A stretch of DNA of 36,421 bases from Actinokineospora xionganensis. Its GTDB lineage: Bacteria; Actinomycetota; Actinomycetes; Mycobacteriales; Pseudonocardiaceae. The notes below the pieces were generated by a model. The model had not been told where the DNA came from, searched no databases, and saw only the letters and a list, made by a program, of their open reading frames with translations. Shown in pieces: positions 34,544 through 36,421 of the stretch (positions are counted from its first letter, which is position 1; every line of letters begins with the position of its first letter). The stretch lies in NCBI RefSeq assembly GCF_014323725.1, contig NZ_JABVED010000034.1, forward strand, positions 1 through 36,421, in the 5' to 3' direction. The position numbers were made by a program, and so were the translations under genes.

Positions 34544-35461
34544 CTAGATCACGCGAATCGCGTGTGCGGTCCAGCTGGACTGGCCGTAGAGGTCCTTGAT
34601 CCGCACGCTGCTCGCGTCGCGCGGCCAGGAGGCCTCGATGAGCTTGCCGTTGCCGACGAACATCGCGACATGGGTGGTGCTTCCGGGGTTGTCGCCGCTG
34701 CCCCAGAAGATCAGGTCGCCCGGCTCGAGCTGGTTGAGCGGCACCTTCTTGCCCGCGGCGTACTGCTGGGTGGTGGCGGGCCCGATGTCGATGCCCGCGC
34801 CCTTCCAGAAGGCGTACAGCGTGAAGCCGGAGCAGTCGTAGCCGTAGCGGTAGTAGTCGTCGCCGCCCTCGCGCTGGCGGTGTTCGACGCCGTAGGACGG
34901 GCCGCCCTTGCCGCCCGCGCCCCAGGAGTACAGGTAACCCTTGCCGGTCTGGGACTTCGCGGCGTCGATGACACGCTTGATCTTCTCCGCGCGGGTGCCG
35001 GTGGTCGGGCCCGCCGGGCCGTTGTTGCGCCCGTGGACCTTCTTGGCGCCGCCGCCCGACGCCTCGTCACCGCAGCGCGGGACGCCGGGCGCCCAGCCGT
35101 CGGTGCCGGTCTTGACGTACTTGTCCGGCACCCACCAGCCGTCGGTGGTGTAGTCCCAGATCTCGCCCGCGGCGCTGGACTGGCACTTGACCGGGACCAG
35201 CTGTCCCGCCTTGTAGGCGTTGTACTTGTGACCGGGCGCGTTGGCGTCCTGACCCTTCTTCTTGCGGCCGTTGATGTCGACCTTCGCCGGGAAGCCCTTG
35301 GGCTTGATCGCCGGGTCGATCTCGAAGTCGGCGTCGGTGAACTCGCCGTCGGCGGCGACGGGGGAGGGCGTCGGCGTCGGGTCGGCCGAGCCGCAGGCGG
35401 TCAGGCTCAGGCAGGCGATCATCGCCATGGCCAGGATCTTGGTGTTGGTTCGCATCGTCAT
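34544..35461 (-). CDS. NlpC/P60 lipoprotein (peptidoglycan endopeptidase type)
   Basis: A 305-aa lipoprotein with lipobox Leu-Thr-Ala-Cys (C23). A conserved module (about residues 57-130, Phe-Pro-Ala-Lys-Val to Pro-Arg-Cys) with two Cys, many Tyr/Trp and a Gly-Lys-x-Asp-rich start is shared with the upstream gene and looks SH3-like, probably wall-binding. The catalytic NlpC/P60 domain follows: nucleophile Cys210 in Tyr-Asp-Cys-Ser-Gly-Phe and His264 in Thr-His-Val-Ala-Met-Phe. It would cut peptide crosslinks in peptidoglycan. ATG 35461 and 35455 are both possible starts. It is 10 nt downstream of its paralogue. Confidence 0.9.
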   Translation of the reverse strand: MTMRTNTKILAMAMIACLSLTACGSADPTPTPSPVAADGEFTDADFEIDPAIKPKGFPAKVDINGRKKKGQDANAPGHKYNAYKAGQLVPVKCQSSAAGEIWDYTTDGWWVPDKYVKTGTDGWAPGVPRCGDEASGGGAKKVHGRNNGPAGPTTGTRAEKIKRVIDAAKSQTGKGYLYSWGAGGKGGPSYGVEHRQREGGDDYYRYGYDCSGFTLYAFWKGAGIDIGPATTQQYAAGKKVPLNQLEPGDLIFWGSGDNPGSTTHVAMFVGNGKLIEASWPRDASSVRIKDLYGQSSWTAHAIRVI

Positions 35462-35471
35462 GGTCCCTGTG

Positions 35472-36314
35472 TCACCAGTCGGCGGGCATGTAGGCCCAGC
35501 CGAGGTAGTCGGAGCGGTTGCGGAAGTGGTTGTCCTGGTAGACCTTCGGCCCGGTGCTGATCGCCTTGTTGTCGCCGATCGAGAGCATCACGTGGCCCCA
35601 CTTGGTGTTGCTGCGGAAGAACACCACCGAGCCGGGCGGCGGGACGGAGCCGGTGTGGATGCGTCCGCGCGCCTTCTGCCACTCGTAGTGCGTCATCGCG
35701 GAGTACTGCTTGCCGGAGGTGCCGACCGAGCGCTCGACGAACAGTTCGCACTGCATGTTCCAATCGGTGGCGCCGAGGCGGGCGCGGGCGAACGCGATGG
35801 CTTCCTTGGCCCGTGGGTCCGCCGCGGCCGAGCCGCCACCCCCGCCGCCGCCACCGCTTCCGGCGCAGCGCGCCACACCCGGGGCGAAGCCGTCGGTGCC
35901 GGTCTTGACGTACTTGTCCGGCACCCACCAGCCGTCGGTCGTGTAGTCCCAGACCTCGCTGCCGTGCTTCGCCTGGCACTTGATCGGGACCATCTGGCCC
36001 GCCTTATAGGCGTCGTATTTGTGGCCGGGCGCGTTCGCGTCCTGGCCGATCTTCTTTCGCCCATTGATGGCGACCTTGGCCGGGAACGACTTCGGCCCGA
36101 TCGCGGAATTGATTTCGTCGCCGTCGAGAGCCGCTTCCTCGGCGTCGTCGGTGGCGGCGTTCCCCGGCGCGTTGACTGCCATCGCCGCGCCACTGGTGAT
36201 GATTTCCGTTGTTTCCGGCGCGGCTGCGATGCCGTCGTCGGACGAGCCGCAGGCGCTGAGCGTCAGCACGCTCGCCGCCGCGATGGCCGCCGCCACCACA
36301 TTGATGGTCTTCAC
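35472..36314 (-). CDS. Lipoprotein with shared wall-binding module and divergent Cys/His hydrolase domain
   Basis: A 280-aa lipoprotein from GTG 36314 (GGGAG about 8 nt upstream), lipobox Leu-Ser-Ala-Cys (C22). Residues 77-150 repeat the module of the downstream gene with most residues identical. A run of eight glycines (154-161) then joins a C-terminal domain with Cys189 in Asn-Met-Gln-Cys-Glu-Leu-Phe and His241 in Trp-Gly-His-Val-Met-Leu-Ser, an NlpC/CHAP-like arrangement different from its neighbour. It is probably another envelope peptidase or amidase. It is the first gene of a two-gene operon. Confidence 0.85.
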   Translation of the reverse strand: MKTINVVAAAIAAASVLTLSACGSSDDGIAAAPETTEIITSGAAMAVNAPGNAATDDAEEAALDGDEINSAIGPKSFPAKVAINGRKKIGQDANAPGHKYDAYKAGQMVPIKCQAKHGSEVWDYTTDGWWVPDKYVKTGTDGFAPGVARCAGSGGGGGGGGSAAADPRAKEAIAFARARLGATDWNMQCELFVERSVGTSGKQYSAMTHYEWQKARGRIHTGSVPPPGSVVFFRSNTKWGHVMLSIGDNKAISTGPKVYQDNHFRNRSDYLGWAYMPADW

Positions 36315-36421
36315 CCTGTGTCTCCCTCGTGTGATTCGGATCAGCCCGGGCCGTTCGGGGCGGTACCGGGGCATGGCCCTACGATGGGCCGCCGCTGGGC
36401 CTGTCCGGTAGCCGCTTACGC
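36315..36421. other. Upstream region of the lipoprotein operon
   Basis: The last 107 bp hold the leader of the lipoprotein pair. Only the ribosome site is clear; no promoter stands out. Confidence 0.3.

Overview
The window is high-GC DNA from an actinobacterium, most likely a member of the Pseudonocardiaceae. The evidence is the mycothiol gene mshB, DUF3558 and WXG-type proteins, a DddA-like deaminase with an Imm1 immunity protein, GTG/TTG starts, and many -10-like TANNNT boxes 6-8 nt from the start codon (leaderless type). From about 3.8 to 29.5 kb the gene order typA - lpqW - mshB - membrane protein - fdxA - dapC - dapD/dapE - LOG - folP2 - gpgS follows the Mycobacterium tuberculosis Rv1165-Rv1208 region as I remember it. 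A five-gene peptide ABC transporter sits between lpqW and mshB, as the bldK genes sit beside typA in Streptomyces. The genus cannot be fixed from sequence alone.

Region 1 (1-3.7 kb): a WXG-motif protein overlapping a DUF3558 lipoprotein gene; a small membrane protein; trpS (minus strand) preceded by what looks like a complete ribosome-mediated attenuator, with a 16-codon leader peptide carrying tandem Trp codons; a divergent YciI-like gene; and a 52-residue Lys/Cys-rich protein, absent from ordinary long-ORF views, downstream of a near-consensus IdeR/DtxR iron box.

Region 2 (3.8-15 kb): typA with a strong terminator; the LpqW-like lipoprotein; a decayed, frameshifted TnpB element with an IS200/IS605-type end; then the dipeptide/oligopeptide importer (binding lipoprotein, two permeases, two ATPases) with overlapping genes.

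Region 3 (15-29.5 kb): mshB and two coupled genes; a GNAT acetyltransferase; a DinB/maleylpyruvate-isomerase-like protein; fdxA-dapC; a DUF2252 protein; a CHAD protein; divergent dapD and dapE (lysine/diaminopimelate pathway); two LOG-family genes, the second broken by a one-base frameshift; a gutted penicillin-acylase relic; a PlsC acyltransferase; folP2 and gpgS (methylglucose lipopolysaccharide precursor).

Region 4 (29.5-36.4 kb): accessory DNA. A minus-strand zinc-ribbon / DddA-like cytidine deaminase toxin / Imm1 immunity operon lies divergent to a large XRE regulator. It is followed by a cell-wall set: an M15-like peptidase coupled to a Tat-exported Asp-box propeller, and two tandem lipoproteins that share one N-terminal module but carry different Cys/His hydrolase domains. 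No rRNA, tRNA or CRISPR was seen.
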